Shown here one piece after another: positions 1-8,789 of a stretch of 64,000 nt of DNA. This DNA is from Melghirimyces algeriensis (GTDB lineage: Bacteria; Bacillota; Bacilli; Thermoactinomycetales; DSM-45169). The notes below the pieces were generated by a model. It saw only the letters and a program-made list of their open reading frames with translations. It made no database searches and was not told the DNA's origin. The stretch lies in the NCBI RefSeq assembly GCF_900182565.1, contig NZ_FXTI01000007.1:100284-164283 (forward strand), in the 5' to 3' direction. Position 1 is the stretch's first letter, and each line of letters begins with the position of its first letter. The position numbers were made by a program, and so were the translations under genes.

Positions 1-33
1 TCGATTGAGCATCGAAAATCATAGATCTTTTCA

Positions 34-76
34 CGTTACCAAAGCCCCGATGAATCTCATCAGGGCTTTGGTAACG
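34..76. terminator. long inverted repeat, likely terminator of fabH
   Basis: Arms CGTTACCAAAGCCC (34-47) and GGGCTTTGGTAACG (63-76) enclose a second short stem, GATGA/TCATC. It lies 69 bp past the fabH stop on the minus strand. No strong T-run follows on either side, so it may stabilise the transcript end rather than act as a textbook intrinsic terminator. Confidence 0.55.
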
Positions 77-144
77 AATCATTATATCGATGATATCAAA
101 ACTACATCAGTGGACAAAGAAAGCGGCTCCGTCCTGCATCAACA

Positions 145-1134
145 TTAAATCGTCCATCGGATCAGCGAGGAGGCTTGTACCAACCCTCCCCCAAATCCAT
201 ACAGAAGAACTGTGTCACCCGCTTTTAGCTTGTCTTCCCGCAACCCTTTATCCAAAGCCAAAGGAATGGTGGCTGCAGAGGTATTTCCGTAATACTCCAG
301 GCTATACAACGTTTTTTCCAACGGAAAGCCACTTTTTTCACAAATCGCCTCAATCATCCGCAAATTGGCACTGTGTGGAACAAACCAGTCCAGTTCCTTC
401 AGAGTAAAACCACCAGCTTCCATCAGGCGCTTCATTCCTTGAGGAACGGAAGAAACAGCCCATTTGTACACTTCTCTGCCATTTTGAACAATATGACCTG
501 TGTCATGAAGCTTTTTCCCATCCATCTGATTGGACAGTCCGGTTCGATAAAGGTGAATCCCTCCCTCCCCTTTACTGCTGGCATCTGATAACAGAAAGCT
601 CGGATTGTTTTCATCGTATTCCAGGAGCATAGCACCCGCCCCATCTCCAAACAAGATACATGTGGTTCGATCGGTATAATCAATGGCTTTGGAAAGAGTT
701 TCCGCACCTATCACTAACACTTTCTTATGCATACCGGAAGTGATCAATCCATTGGCAGCCTGCATCGCATAGACAAACCCTGCACATACGGCATTTAAAT
801 CCCATGCCCCTGCATGCTTAATCCCCAGTCGTGACTGAACCTGGCTGGCTACACTCGGAAAGGCGTAATCGGGTGTAGTTGTAGCAACCAGAATTAGATC
901 TACATCTTCCAAGGATTTCCCCGAACGATCCATTAAGTCCTTGGCTGCTTTCACACATAGATCCGTCGTAAATTCCTCTGCATCTGCAATTCGCCGTTCA
1001 CGAATCCCTGTTCGTGTCCAAATCCACTCATCACTGGTATCCACTATTTTTTCCAGGTCAAAATTTGTCATGACTCGCTTGGGTACATACGTTCCAATGG
1101 CTGTTAACCGGGCGTTAGATGCATGGTTACTCAT
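145..1134 (-). CDS. fabH: 3-oxoacyl-ACP synthase III (FabH)
   Basis: A 329-aa ketoacyl synthase III, the cytoplasmic enzyme that starts type II fatty acid synthesis by condensing acyl-CoA with malonyl-ACP. The Cys-His-Asn triad is visible: Cys117 in AVCAGF, His in VPHSAN and Asn in YYGNTSAA near the C-terminus. Length is normal for the family. The ATG has a strong AGGGAGGAG site 6 nt upstream. A FapR-type box lies about 40 bp upstream, so repression by FapR and relief by malonyl-CoA is expected from Bacillus knowledge. It appears monocistronic, with an inverted repeat behind it. Confidence 0.96.
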   Translation of the reverse strand: MSNHASNARLTAIGTYVPKRVMTNFDLEKIVDTSDEWIWTRTGIRERRIADAEEFTTDLCVKAAKDLMDRSGKSLEDVDLILVATTTPDYAFPSVASQVQSRLGIKHAGAWDLNAVCAGFVYAMQAANGLITSGMHKKVLVIGAETLSKAIDYTDRTTCILFGDGAGAMLLEYDENNPSFLLSDASSKGEGGIHLYRTGLSNQMDGKKLHDTGHIVQNGREVYKWAVSSVPQGMKRLMEAGGFTLKELDWFVPHSANLRMIEAICEKSGFPLEKTLYSLEYYGNTSAATIPLALDKGLREDKLKAGDTVLLYGFGGGLVQASSLIRWTI

Positions 1135-1175
1135 CGATGTCTCCTCCCTTGCCGGTCTATTATAACATCTGATAA

Positions 1176-1191
1176 TAATACCTGGTACTAA
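1176..1191. promoter_or_regulatory. FapR operator upstream of fabH
   Basis: TAATACCTGGTACTAA; the minus-strand reading TTAGTACCAGGTATTA matches the Bacillus FapR consensus TTAGTACCTNNTACTAA with small deviations in one half. Its place just upstream of fabH fits the known lipid-synthesis regulon. A closer match precedes fabI at 31162. Confidence 0.8.
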
Positions 1192-1364
1192 TTATTTGTG
1201 ATATAAATATCTACTCGTAAAAATGATATAATGAGCGCAAAATACCTAATTATTAACGAATATATAATAATTTCTAATTAAAATGTTTAAATATAAAATA
1301 AATGGTATCATTCCCTCTTTCATCCATAAACACACAAGGTAGAAGAAGGAGTGCTTTCAAAAAA

Positions 1365-2117
1365 ATGAAGCATGCATTGATTACAGGAGCTTCATCGGGA
1401 ATCGGGGAAGCTTTCGCCCGCTTATTGGCCACAAGGGATTATCATGTCGTATTAGTCGCCCGAAGGAAAGATCGCCTTCAACAGTTGGCCGACGAAATCG
1501 AGGGAAATGGCGGTTCCGCAACGGCCATGGTTGCTGATTTGGTGTCACAGGAAGGATTGGAGCAAACGCGGACGTTTATCCATGAAAACCAACTGGACCT
1601 TCTCATCAACAATGCTGGATTCGGGGTTTACAGTCCGGCCATCCATGTGGATGAGGAACAGGAACAGGATATGATTCAGCTTAATGTGAATGCCCTTGTC
1701 TCACTCACCCGAACAGCGCTACCGCAGATGATCCGACGGAATTCCGGCGGAATCATCCAGATCGCATCCACTGCCTCTTTCCTTTCCACTCCTTATATGG
1801 CCGGATATGGGGCAACCAAAGCCTTTGTCCTCCATTACAGCGAGGCTTTGGCGATGGAATTGAGAGGAACGGGTGTTACGGTGACCACCGTCTGTCCTGG
1901 GAGCACAGAAAGTGAATTCGCCACTCAAGCTGGGTTTCGACAACCATTTGCCAAACCGGCAAAAAAAGTTGCCCGTATGGGCCTGTCTGCGTGGGAAAAA
2001 GGACGTACTGTAGTGATCACTGGAGCGGAAAATAAATTTTTTACCACTCTGCCCCGGTTCTTGCCTCGCTCTTGGATGACCCGTCTTGTGGCTCGCGCTT
2101 TCCGTAACCGGTTATAA
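1365..2117 (+). CDS. short-chain dehydrogenase/reductase
   Basis: A 250-aa classical SDR with NAD(P)-binding TGASSGIG at residues 7-14, LLINNAG, and the catalytic Tyr-x3-Lys as YGATK after a run of serines and threonines. The order matches the YqjQ/DltE-like SDR group, but the substrate cannot be read from sequence. I start at the ATG at 1365 because the alternative at 1302 adds 21 residues before the Rossmann strand, while a GAAGGAG site lies about 13 nt before 1365. It stands alone, divergent from fabH. Confidence 0.85.
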   Translation: MKHALITGASSGIGEAFARLLATRDYHVVLVARRKDRLQQLADEIEGNGGSATAMVADLVSQEGLEQTRTFIHENQLDLLINNAGFGVYSPAIHVDEEQEQDMIQLNVNALVSLTRTALPQMIRRNSGGIIQIASTASFLSTPYMAGYGATKAFVLHYSEALAMELRGTGVTVTTVCPGSTESEFATQAGFRQPFAKPAKKVARMGLSAWEKGRTVVITGAENKFFTTLPRFLPRSWMTRLVARAFRNRL

Positions 2118-2125
2118 GAAGTCTT

Positions 2126-2426
2126 GAGGTTTTCAGCACTTGCTGCTCCCACCGCTATCTGGTTGAGATCCGCTCTGACAGAAACGGCCTCTGAAAACCC
2201 ACGGTTTGAACCGTGGGATGAAAGATGGCTCAGAGCCTCCCTTTTAGGGGATAGCAAGAGCAACCCCGTCGCAGGACAATCGAATGTATGAGCGGTGCTC
2301 ATCCCACTCGTAGCGGGCTGTGCCTTGAAAAGGTTATGGTATGGGGTTCAGCGCGAACGCATCTCTCCCGCTGGGTAGAGGGGGCTAACTACCCAAGAAT
2401 GCACCTTCAGGCGTGTGGAGTCTCAA
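2126..2426 (+). ncRNA. omega-RNA-like IS200/IS605 right-end relic
   Basis: This 300-bp non-coding stretch is rich in stems: GGTTTTCAG (2128-2136) with CTGAAAACC (2191-2199), and CCCACGG/CCGTGGG around TTTGAA (2198-2217). It ends in ACCCAAGAATGCACC-TTCAG-GCGTGTGGAGTCTCAA. That end resembles the terminal hairpin and TCAA cleavage end of IS200/IS605 elements that form the 3' part of a TnpB omega-RNA. The same end, better preserved and next to a tnpB remnant, occurs at 15233-15300. No tnpB is left here. The next bases (2427 on) would be the guide and are antisense to the 3' end of the gene at 2423-3538. Confidence 0.5.
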
Positions 2427-3538
2427 TGCAGCCACTCATGAAGAGTAAGCGCCAGTGCCCCGCCTTTCGGTTCCACTTCCATCGAGTATTCTAGTCCATC
2501 TTTTTCCCACACATTGCGCACTTTCCGGGCCAACTCTTCAAACCAGGCCCGATCCGTATACCGAACGTCTGTAATCGTATAACGTGAATCATCCAGAAGC
2601 GTAATCTGCACAACAGGGTCCCAGTAAAGGGCGGCTATACATTCATAGGGAAGGTTGATCGGTTGATGACCATCAAGGATCACCTGATTCTCTTCCAATC
2701 GAACTTCCCGATACTGTGCGGCACGAATCCATTGTGTTCCATTCCGGATGGAATCCAACCCTATTTCGTCCGCCGCTTGAGCCAACATCTTTGCTCGCTC
2801 TGTATCATAGGGAAAGTTATACACTGTTTCTTCCGTTTCCACCTGAATCTCTTCTTCAAAGGAATCCAGGCGAATAAGAATAATATCCGAAAATGGAATC
2901 TGCTTCACTTTCCACCAACGCTGAATACGAAGCTCATTGTTATCTATATATAACTCTCTCCACCAAACAGACATCACAACATAGAAAAAAACACTAAAGA
3001 CGCCTACAGCAAGAATGCCCAATGCTTGATCCAGCAACCGATCCAACAGAGTATAGGAAGCATAGCTTTTGTCTGCAAATGAAAGGATAATCCCTTGATC
3101 GGAAACAAGAGTAACGTCCAGGTTTTCTCCTTCCTTAATGGCTTTCACCAAGCCTTCCTGAGAAACAGGAAAGTAAGGAATCTCATAGGTGCCTTCTTTT
3201 GCAATCAATTGCTTTTCCACCAGCCCCAACGGGTGCACCTGAGCGGTTGTCACATCCCCAAGATGATCCTGTACTTCCTTGGTTCCCAGATAGAGGATTC
3301 CGATCAACATCATCACTGTGATGGTCAAATATTGAACTGGATGTTTCTTTCCCCAGTGTATTTTCCAAGTCAAGAGAGCCACTGCAGGAAGTCCCAGATA
3401 AAAATAGGACTCCGCCAACCAAAAAGGATAATAATCCGGAGTATCTAACAAACGCTGGTAGACACATACATACATGAGCGCCAACAGGATGGGAAGAGCA
3501 AAACAAATCATCAGCCAATAACCTACCCAACGATGCAT
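2423..3538 (-). CDS. multi-pass membrane protein, bacterial PH-like domain
   Basis: A 371-aa protein I cannot assign by name. Three hydrophobic segments lie in the first ~120 residues and a fourth near residues 180-205; a cytoplasmic part then reads like a bacterial PH-like domain (strands around ELRIQRWWKVKQIPFSDI). I prefer the ATG at 3538, since GGAGGTGATTCAA precedes it and the GTG 3 codons earlier lies inside that site. The TGA stop (2423-2425) falls in the TCAA end of the adjacent IS-like relic, so the last residues may not be the ancestral ones. Confidence 0.7.
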   Translation of the reverse strand: MHRWVGYWLMICFALPILLALMYVCVYQRLLDTPDYYPFWLAESYFYLGLPAVALLTWKIHWGKKHPVQYLTITVMMLIGILYLGTKEVQDHLGDVTTAQVHPLGLVEKQLIAKEGTYEIPYFPVSQEGLVKAIKEGENLDVTLVSDQGIILSFADKSYASYTLLDRLLDQALGILAVGVFSVFFYVVMSVWWRELYIDNNELRIQRWWKVKQIPFSDIILIRLDSFEEEIQVETEETVYNFPYDTERAKMLAQAADEIGLDSIRNGTQWIRAAQYREVRLEENQVILDGHQPINLPYECIAALYWDPVVQITLLDDSRYTITDVRYTDRAWFEELARKVRNVWEKDGLEYSMEVEPKGGALALTLHEWLH

Positions 3539-3871
3539 TTGAATCACCTCCGGATCTGTATACCATTTATTTACTTTTTATTTTATTATATTTTTTTGAG
3601 TAAATCTATAAAATATCAACCGCTAATTTCATCGTTTTTATAAAAAGATTGTCGAAATAATAGAGAGAATATTAATTGTATCTGAAAAAAACAAAAGAAA
3701 TCCCTTAAGGATTTCTCGCAAAATATCTCCGTTTTATTGGAGACTGAAGACAAGGTAGCGGAGTATAATTTCCGTTCTCTGCACCTCTTTCCTCCACAAA
3801 GAAGTCGAATCCCTCTGCTTCACCGGAAATCTTCCACTTTTCTAGAATTGACCTTTGTCAGCAGTCTCATT

Positions 3872-4165
3872 TTATTTTTGTTCTGCCAGCCACTTTGGAA
3901 GCCTGATTGCATCAGAAATCAACCAAAGGAGAAATGGTGAGATGACCAGCAATGGAGAAATGTTTAATCCTGGCAACAGATAAAAGAACAAACCGAAAGC
4001 CAGAAAAAAAGGACCCACCAAAGCCATCAGTAATCCGGTTTGGATTCTTCCCAAATAAAATCGATGAGCTCCAAACACACCCAAAAAAAGCCATAATCCA
4101 TAAGCTGTGATCAAACGTTCCCGGTGGTTTCTTTCGGGTGTGTGAAAGTTTTTGGATTCCGCCAT
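3872..4165 (-). CDS. TM2 domain protein
   Basis: A 97-aa small membrane protein. The TM2 signature is clear: a first hydrophobic helix, then GVFGAHRFYLGR, then two more hydrophobic segments. TM2 proteins are widespread and mostly uncharacterised. The start is the ATG at 4165, with AGGTG 6-7 nt upstream; an in-frame GTG three codons earlier overlaps that site. The C-terminus is basic (RLPKWLAEQK). It has no operon partner; decayed repeat DNA lies upstream. Confidence 0.8.
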   Translation of the reverse strand: MAESKNFHTPERNHRERLITAYGLWLFLGVFGAHRFYLGRIQTGLLMALVGPFFLAFGLFFYLLPGLNISPLLVISPFLLWLISDAIRLPKWLAEQK

Positions 4166-4494
4166 ATGCAACACCTAAGTCAAATAGTCTTTCTCTATAT
4201 CATACCAAAGATCGATTGATCCAGAGTATGGGAATTTTGACGCACCATCCACAAAAAAACTCCCTGGGCAAACTGATGTGCATACCCCTTAAGGTAGACA
4301 CTGGAAACCCCTGAGACAGCGGAAAAGCTGGGAAATCCATGATGCGGGACGTTTGATACATCAATACAAACAAAAAGATATAGCTTTATCTTGTCTGCAA
4401 TCATAGATCTGTTCAACAATGAGATTTATCGCCTTTCAGATCAGCCAACGAAACGACAATGCCTTGCTCCTTCAAACTTGGAACAAACCGATTC

Positions 4495-4580
4495 AAAAAA
4501 AAGGATGTGTCCGGAACCCTCTCCTTAGCGACCAAGGATTCCTGTCCACATCCCAAGCGTACCACGACATGCTTGATCGG
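4495..4580. repeat. dispersed repeat copy A (IS/MITE relic)
   Basis: About 85 bp beginning with an A-run and GGATGTGTC is closely similar to 36688-36772, with shared blocks GAGGATTCC/CAAGGATTCC and CACATCCCAAG. The two copies use different reading frames, so the similarity is at DNA level. The surrounding 4200-4817 holds no gene I can support and looks like decayed mobile DNA. Confidence 0.55.
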
Positions 4581-4603
4581 GCGCAGTATGTCACGACGAG
4601 ACA

Positions 4604-4667
4604 ATTGCTTTGACAATGCCTGTTTTTTCCCACTTGAAGAAAGAAGCTCTCTACCCGTATGTTACCT
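4604..4667. repeat. direct repeat flanking the isochorismatase gene, copy A
   Basis: TTGCTTTGACAATGCCTG, then TTTTCCCACTTGAAGAAAG and AAGCTCTCTACCCGTAT. The same blocks in the same orientation recur at 5505-5577, where 13 extra bases separate them. The two copies bracket the AT-rich gene at 4818-5375. Confidence 0.7.
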
Positions 4668-4817
4668 CTCTTAACGTCTACTCCTAAAGCGAGTGACCTT
4701 TATGTCGTCGGTTTCGATCTAAACGACGAATGGACTCTTGTGGTACTCCCAGTTTTCCCGCTAGTTTCAACTAAGTCCATCCGTTTTCGTTCATGGTTTT
4801 GTACCGGACTTTTATTT

Positions 4818-5375
4818 TTATCTATATGAATCATGAGTTGGATTAAACAAGTCTTCTTCTGCATTTCTTACAATGGAAAAGTGTTCAACATTGTAATGGC
4901 CATGAAGCGTTTCATTATGATGCTTTATAATTTGTTCTGCACTTAGAACATCACTGTCCGTTGTTGAATGTCCATCACTTACTAATGTGACATCCAAACC
5001 ACAAATCGTTGCTGTTCTGACTGCACTATCTATACAGTGCTGTGTTGCACAGCCCATAATAACAACATGTTCTATCTCTTTAGATTGTAAATGACTTAAA
5101 AGTTCCGTCCCATGGAAGGAATTCGTTGCAGCTTTGTCGAAAATCTCTGCCTCCTGAGGTACATTGATTTCATCGTGAACTTGAAATCCTTTACCTCTAC
5201 CTTCAGCAACATCAAGATCCCTTACAAAAATAATTGGAATATTGTAATTTTTCGCCTTTCCGATCACTATATTGATATTCCTGATAAGTTGCTCTTTGCC
5301 AAAAACAGCACTTGCTTCCTGATTACCATCAATTAATTCTTGTTGGGCATCAATAATTAACAACGATTGGTTCAA
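4818..5375 (-). CDS. isochorismatase-family cysteine hydrolase
   Basis: A 185-aa cytoplasmic hydrolase of the isochorismatase/nicotinamidase fold. The Asp of LLIIDAQQE, a Lys in FDKAATNSF and the Cys of GCATQHCIDSAVR form the family triad. Substrate is unknown; related proteins act on nicotinamide, isochorismate or other amides. I start at the TTG at 5375, because AAAGGGGAAAATCA sits directly before it; an earlier in-frame TTG at 5393 lacks a site. Base composition is clearly more AT-rich than neighbours, and direct repeats flank the locus, which suggests acquisition. Confidence 0.82.
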   Translation of the reverse strand: MNQSLLIIDAQQELIDGNQEASAVFGKEQLIRNINIVIGKAKNYNIPIIFVRDLDVAEGRGKGFQVHDEINVPQEAEIFDKAATNSFHGTELLSHLQSKEIEHVVIMGCATQHCIDSAVRTATICGLDVTLVSDGHSTTDSDVLSAEQIIKHHNETLHGHYNVEHFSIVRNAEEDLFNPTHDSYR

Positions 5376-5416
5376 ATGATTTTCCCCTTTCAAATGTGGG
5401 GAAACGCCATAATTTT

Positions 5417-5473
5417 TTATTTAGCCGTATTCCCCTTAGTATTCTTCAGACCAATATATTTTTTGTTCGTCAT
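5417..5473 (-). CDS. possible 18-aa leader peptide
   Basis: ATG-started frame of 18 codons (MTNKKYIGLKNTKGNTAK) with an excellent TAGGAGGTAGATATT site. It lies between repeat copy B and the isochorismatase gene, ending about 40 bp before it. It could be a translated leader or the broken N-terminus of a lost gene. Confidence 0.35.
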   Translation of the reverse strand: MTNKKYIGLKNTKGNTAK

Positions 5474-5504
5474 AATATCTACCTCCTAAACAAAATGACA
5501 AGGC

Positions 5505-5577
5505 ATTTGCTTTGACAGTGCCTGCATGGAAAGCTTCTTTTCCCACTTGAAGAAAGAAGCTCTCTACCTGTATATTA
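5505..5577. repeat. direct repeat flanking the isochorismatase gene, copy B
   Basis: Second copy of the 4604-4667 repeat with 13 additional bases (around GGAAAGCTTC) in the middle. The rest of 5578-5757 holds only the inverted repeat at 5653-5687. Confidence 0.7.
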
Positions 5578-5652
5578 TCCCAAATGTAGTAAAATTGCAA
5601 AAACGGATTGAACCGTGTTCTACATTGAACAGCGGGTTCAACTGAAATGAAA

Positions 5653-5687
5653 CAATTTGACGCCTGTAGAATACAGGCGCCAAATTG
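5653..5687 (-). terminator. inverted repeat, probable fadNAE terminator
   Basis: CAATTTGACGCCTGTA and TACAGGCGCCAAATTG pair around GAA with one mismatch. On the minus strand the stem is followed by TTTCATTTC. It lies 70 bp past the fadE stop. Confidence 0.6.
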
Positions 5688-5757
5688 TAGCTTAACATGG
5701 GGCTTTTTACACGTGTCTACAAATTAGGAACTTGACCAAACCCATGACAGTTTTTTA

Positions 5758-7533
5758 TTAAACCTCGTACGCTTCCGCTTTCAGGATTCTTTTGGCAATG
5801 ATACGTTTCAATTTCACTTCGTTAATCGGTTCATATCGGGTCAATTTCTTCAGGATGGAAAGCTGGGTACGCAGGGTATCTCCTTCCTCCATAGCCGTCA
5901 ATGTATGCTTGGCCCGTTGTTCAATGCGCGGGAACGCTTCATAGACATAAGCCGTCGTCATATCCACCTTGGCTTGAGCCTTTTCCGCTCCCTCTTTCTG
6001 TAACGCTTTTTTCGCCCGTAAATAAGCACTTTCCATGGCGAAGATTTCAATCGCGATATCCGCCAGATCCCGGATAATCTCCTGTTGTTTTTCCAACTCC
6101 GTCTGATACTTCTCCACAGCCAGACCCGCTACCATCATAAAGATTTTCTTGGCATAGTCAATTCGTTCCGCCTCTGGCTCCAAAAGCCCCGGCTCCTCTT
6201 CAGAAAGCGTCGGCATCATCATCATCAGCTCTTCCTGAAGACCAGAAGCTTGCTCCATAAACGGCAATTCACCCTTCATCACTTTCCGCATCAGGGTGGC
6301 GGGAATCAACAGACGGTTAATCTCATTGGTTCCTTCAAAAATTCGGTTGATCCGGGAATCACGATACATATTTTCAATTTCATATTCCTGCATAAAACCG
6401 TATCCGCCGTGAATCTGGACCCCTTCATCCACCACATAATCCAGTACTTCCGAGCCCAACACTTTGGTGATGGAACACTCCAAAGCATATTCGGCAATTG
6501 CCTTGGCCGCCTCGGCACCTTCCGCATGATCCAGATGGGAAAGGCCTTTTTCAAAGAATCCTGCTGTACGGTAAATACTGCTTTCCAAAGCATAGGTTTT
6601 TGCAGCCATTACCGCTAATTTCTCCTGAATCAGCGGAAATTTGGCGATGGGTTGCTTAAATTGCTTGCGCTCATTGGCATACTTGGCTGAAATTTCGATC
6701 GCCCGTTTGCATGAACCAACACAGCCGACTCCCAGTTTATAACGGCCGATATTCAGGATATTAAAAGCGATCAGATGTCCTTTTCCGACTTCCCCCAATA
6801 CATTCTCCACTGGAACTTTGGCCTCATCCAAGATCAGTGTTCGAGTGGAAGAGCCCTTGATTCCCATCTTCTTCTCTTCCGGACCGGTGGAAACACCTGG
6901 AAAGTCCCGTTCCACAATAAAGGCTGTAAAATGCTCTCCGTCCACCTTGGCATAAACGACAAAAACATCAGCAAAGGCAGAGTTGGTAATCCACTGCTTC
7001 TCCCCGGTCAAAAGATAATGCTTACCATCCTCGGAAAGTTTTGCAACCGTTTTGGCACCGAGAGCATCCGAGCCGGAACCCGGTTCCGTCAATGCGTAAG
7101 CGGCAAACGTCTCACCTGTGGCCAATCCTGGGAGATATTTTTCTTTCTGTTCCTTATTGCCAAAAAAGACGATCGGCAATGTACCAATGCCGACATGGGC
7201 TCCATGACTCAAGGCAAAGGCACGGCCCACAGCGAGCTTTTCTGTGAGCAGTGTGGAAGAGATCTTGTCCAGACCCAATCCTCCATAAGCTTCCGGCACA
7301 TCCGCACCCAGCAAACCGAGCTCACCGGCCTGCTTCAGCAAATTGACGGTGTGGTCAAAGTTATGGTTTTCGATCTCTTCCAAAACAGGCCATACTTGAT
7401 CCTTTACGAAGTCTTCAGTCGTCTTGCCGATCATTTTCTGTTCTTCATTGATCTCTTCCGGGGTAAAAACATCCTCAAGGCTATGCTCTTCGAGGAGATA
7501 GCTACCCCCTTTGGTAATGGTTTTTTCCGCCAT
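5758..7533 (-). CDS. fadE: acyl-CoA dehydrogenase (FadE)
   Basis: A 591-aa flavin-dependent acyl-CoA dehydrogenase, the first step of the beta-oxidation cycle. The FAD/substrate signatures are present (ALTEPGSGSDA; QWITNSAFADVF; RIFEGTNEINR), with an extra helical C-terminal domain of about 180 residues, as in the ~594-aa FadE of Bacillus subtilis. It is last in fadN-fadA-fadE, 31 bp after fadA, and starts at an ATG behind AAAGGGAGGAATGAAG. Regulation is inferred from the FadR-type operator before fadN. Confidence 0.95.
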   Translation of the reverse strand: MAEKTITKGGSYLLEEHSLEDVFTPEEINEEQKMIGKTTEDFVKDQVWPVLEEIENHNFDHTVNLLKQAGELGLLGADVPEAYGGLGLDKISSTLLTEKLAVGRAFALSHGAHVGIGTLPIVFFGNKEQKEKYLPGLATGETFAAYALTEPGSGSDALGAKTVAKLSEDGKHYLLTGEKQWITNSAFADVFVVYAKVDGEHFTAFIVERDFPGVSTGPEEKKMGIKGSSTRTLILDEAKVPVENVLGEVGKGHLIAFNILNIGRYKLGVGCVGSCKRAIEISAKYANERKQFKQPIAKFPLIQEKLAVMAAKTYALESSIYRTAGFFEKGLSHLDHAEGAEAAKAIAEYALECSITKVLGSEVLDYVVDEGVQIHGGYGFMQEYEIENMYRDSRINRIFEGTNEINRLLIPATLMRKVMKGELPFMEQASGLQEELMMMMPTLSEEEPGLLEPEAERIDYAKKIFMMVAGLAVEKYQTELEKQQEIIRDLADIAIEIFAMESAYLRAKKALQKEGAEKAQAKVDMTTAYVYEAFPRIEQRAKHTLTAMEEGDTLRTQLSILKKLTRYEPINEVKLKRIIAKRILKAEAYEV

Positions 7534-7564
7534 TTCTTCATTCCTCCCTTTTTGGTATCGACGG

Positions 7565-8746
7565 TTAATTCACCATTTCAAACACACCAGCTGCACCCAT
7601 ACCTCCACCCATACACATGGTGACCAAACCGTATTTGCCTTTTCTGCGCTTCAACTCATTTAGAATGGTCACGGTCAGTTTGGCTCCGGAACATCCCAGC
7701 GGATGACCCAATGCGATCGCCCCGCCATTGACATTGACGATATCTGGATTAATATCCAAATGACGAATCACTTGAATGGCTTGAGAAGCAAAAGCTTCAT
7801 TCAACTCCACCAAGTCAATTTGATCCAAGGTAAGACCTGCTTTTTCAAGAGCTTTTGGTACCGCGACGATCGGACCGATCCCCATCACATCGGGGTCCAC
7901 TCCACCGACACAGAAAGAGCGAAAGACTGCGAGCGGTTGAATACCGAGAGATTCCGCTTTTTCCCGTGACATCACAATGACTCCGGCAGCACCATCGCTG
8001 GTCTGAGAGGCATTTCCGGCTGTAACAGAACCACCGACCCGGAAAACCGGGCGCAATTTGCTCAATGCTTCCAAAGAGGTTCCCCGACGAGGACCTTCAT
8101 CTGTATCAAACGTAAACGATTCTTCATGTAACCGATTGTCATCGCCCACATACCGTTTTTTAACGGTTACTGGAACGATTTCATCCTTGAATTTTCCTTC
8201 ATCAATGGCTTGAAGGGCATTTTGATGACTCCGGAGGGCGAATTGATCTTGATCCTCACGCGTCACGTTATAACGTTTCGCCACTTCTTCTGCTGTGTGT
8301 CCCATGGACATATACAGTTCAGGAGCATGATCCATCAACCACGGGTTGGGCGCCGGTTTGTACCCCCCCATCGGAACCATGCTCATACTCTCCACACCAC
8401 CTGCAATCACGGTATCGGCAAAACCGGCCATAATATGCTGGGCAGCAAGGGCAATGGACTGAAGTCCTGAAGAACAGAACCGGTTGATGGTCATCCCTGC
8501 CGCCTTTGTGGGAAGTCCCGCCCGCATCGCAATCACACGGGCCAGGTTCATCCCCTGTTCTCCTTCAGGGAAGGAACACCCCATAATCACATCTTCCACT
8601 TCGTTTGAATCTAACTGGGGTACCCGCTTCATCAAATCCTGGACAACAAACGCTCCCAAGTCATCAGGACGGGTATCTTTCAACGAGCCACGGTTCGCTT
8701 TTCCCACAGCGGTCCGTGCCGCGGCCACAATGACTGCTTCACGCAT
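7565..8746 (-). CDS. fadA: acetyl-CoA acyltransferase (thiolase, FadA)
   Basis: A 393-aa degradative thiolase that cleaves 3-ketoacyl-CoA with CoA. Nucleophilic Cys in NRFCSSGLQS, His in GGAIALGHPLGCSG and the C-terminal Cys in TMCMGGGMGAA are all present. The middle gene of fadNAE, 43 bp after fadN, behind GGAGGAGAGGAG. Length and start are those of the family. Confidence 0.96.
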   Translation of the reverse strand: MREAVIVAAARTAVGKANRGSLKDTRPDDLGAFVVQDLMKRVPQLDSNEVEDVIMGCSFPEGEQGMNLARVIAMRAGLPTKAAGMTINRFCSSGLQSIALAAQHIMAGFADTVIAGGVESMSMVPMGGYKPAPNPWLMDHAPELYMSMGHTAEEVAKRYNVTREDQDQFALRSHQNALQAIDEGKFKDEIVPVTVKKRYVGDDNRLHEESFTFDTDEGPRRGTSLEALSKLRPVFRVGGSVTAGNASQTSDGAAGVIVMSREKAESLGIQPLAVFRSFCVGGVDPDVMGIGPIVAVPKALEKAGLTLDQIDLVELNEAFASQAIQVIRHLDINPDIVNVNGGAIALGHPLGCSGAKLTVTILNELKRRKGKYGLVTMCMGGGMGAAGVFEMVN

Positions 8747-8789
8747 ACTCCTCTCCTCCTTCAGTTGGGTTTGGCATCCCCGGCACCCT

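Noticed and set aside
1302..1364. N-terminal extension of the SDR gene
   Set aside because: The 21 extra residues precede the Rossmann start and lack a ribosome site; the ATG at 1365 fits the family.
4195..4616. Short minus frames resembling a transposase fragment
   Set aside because: The shared DNA with 36688-36772 uses different frames, so these frames are not the conserved feature; treated as a nucleotide repeat only.
6085..7623. Long plus-strand frames (177 and 282 codons) opposite fadE
   Set aside because: They are antisense shadows of a conserved coding region, with His/Phe/Leu-rich unlikely composition and no start sites.
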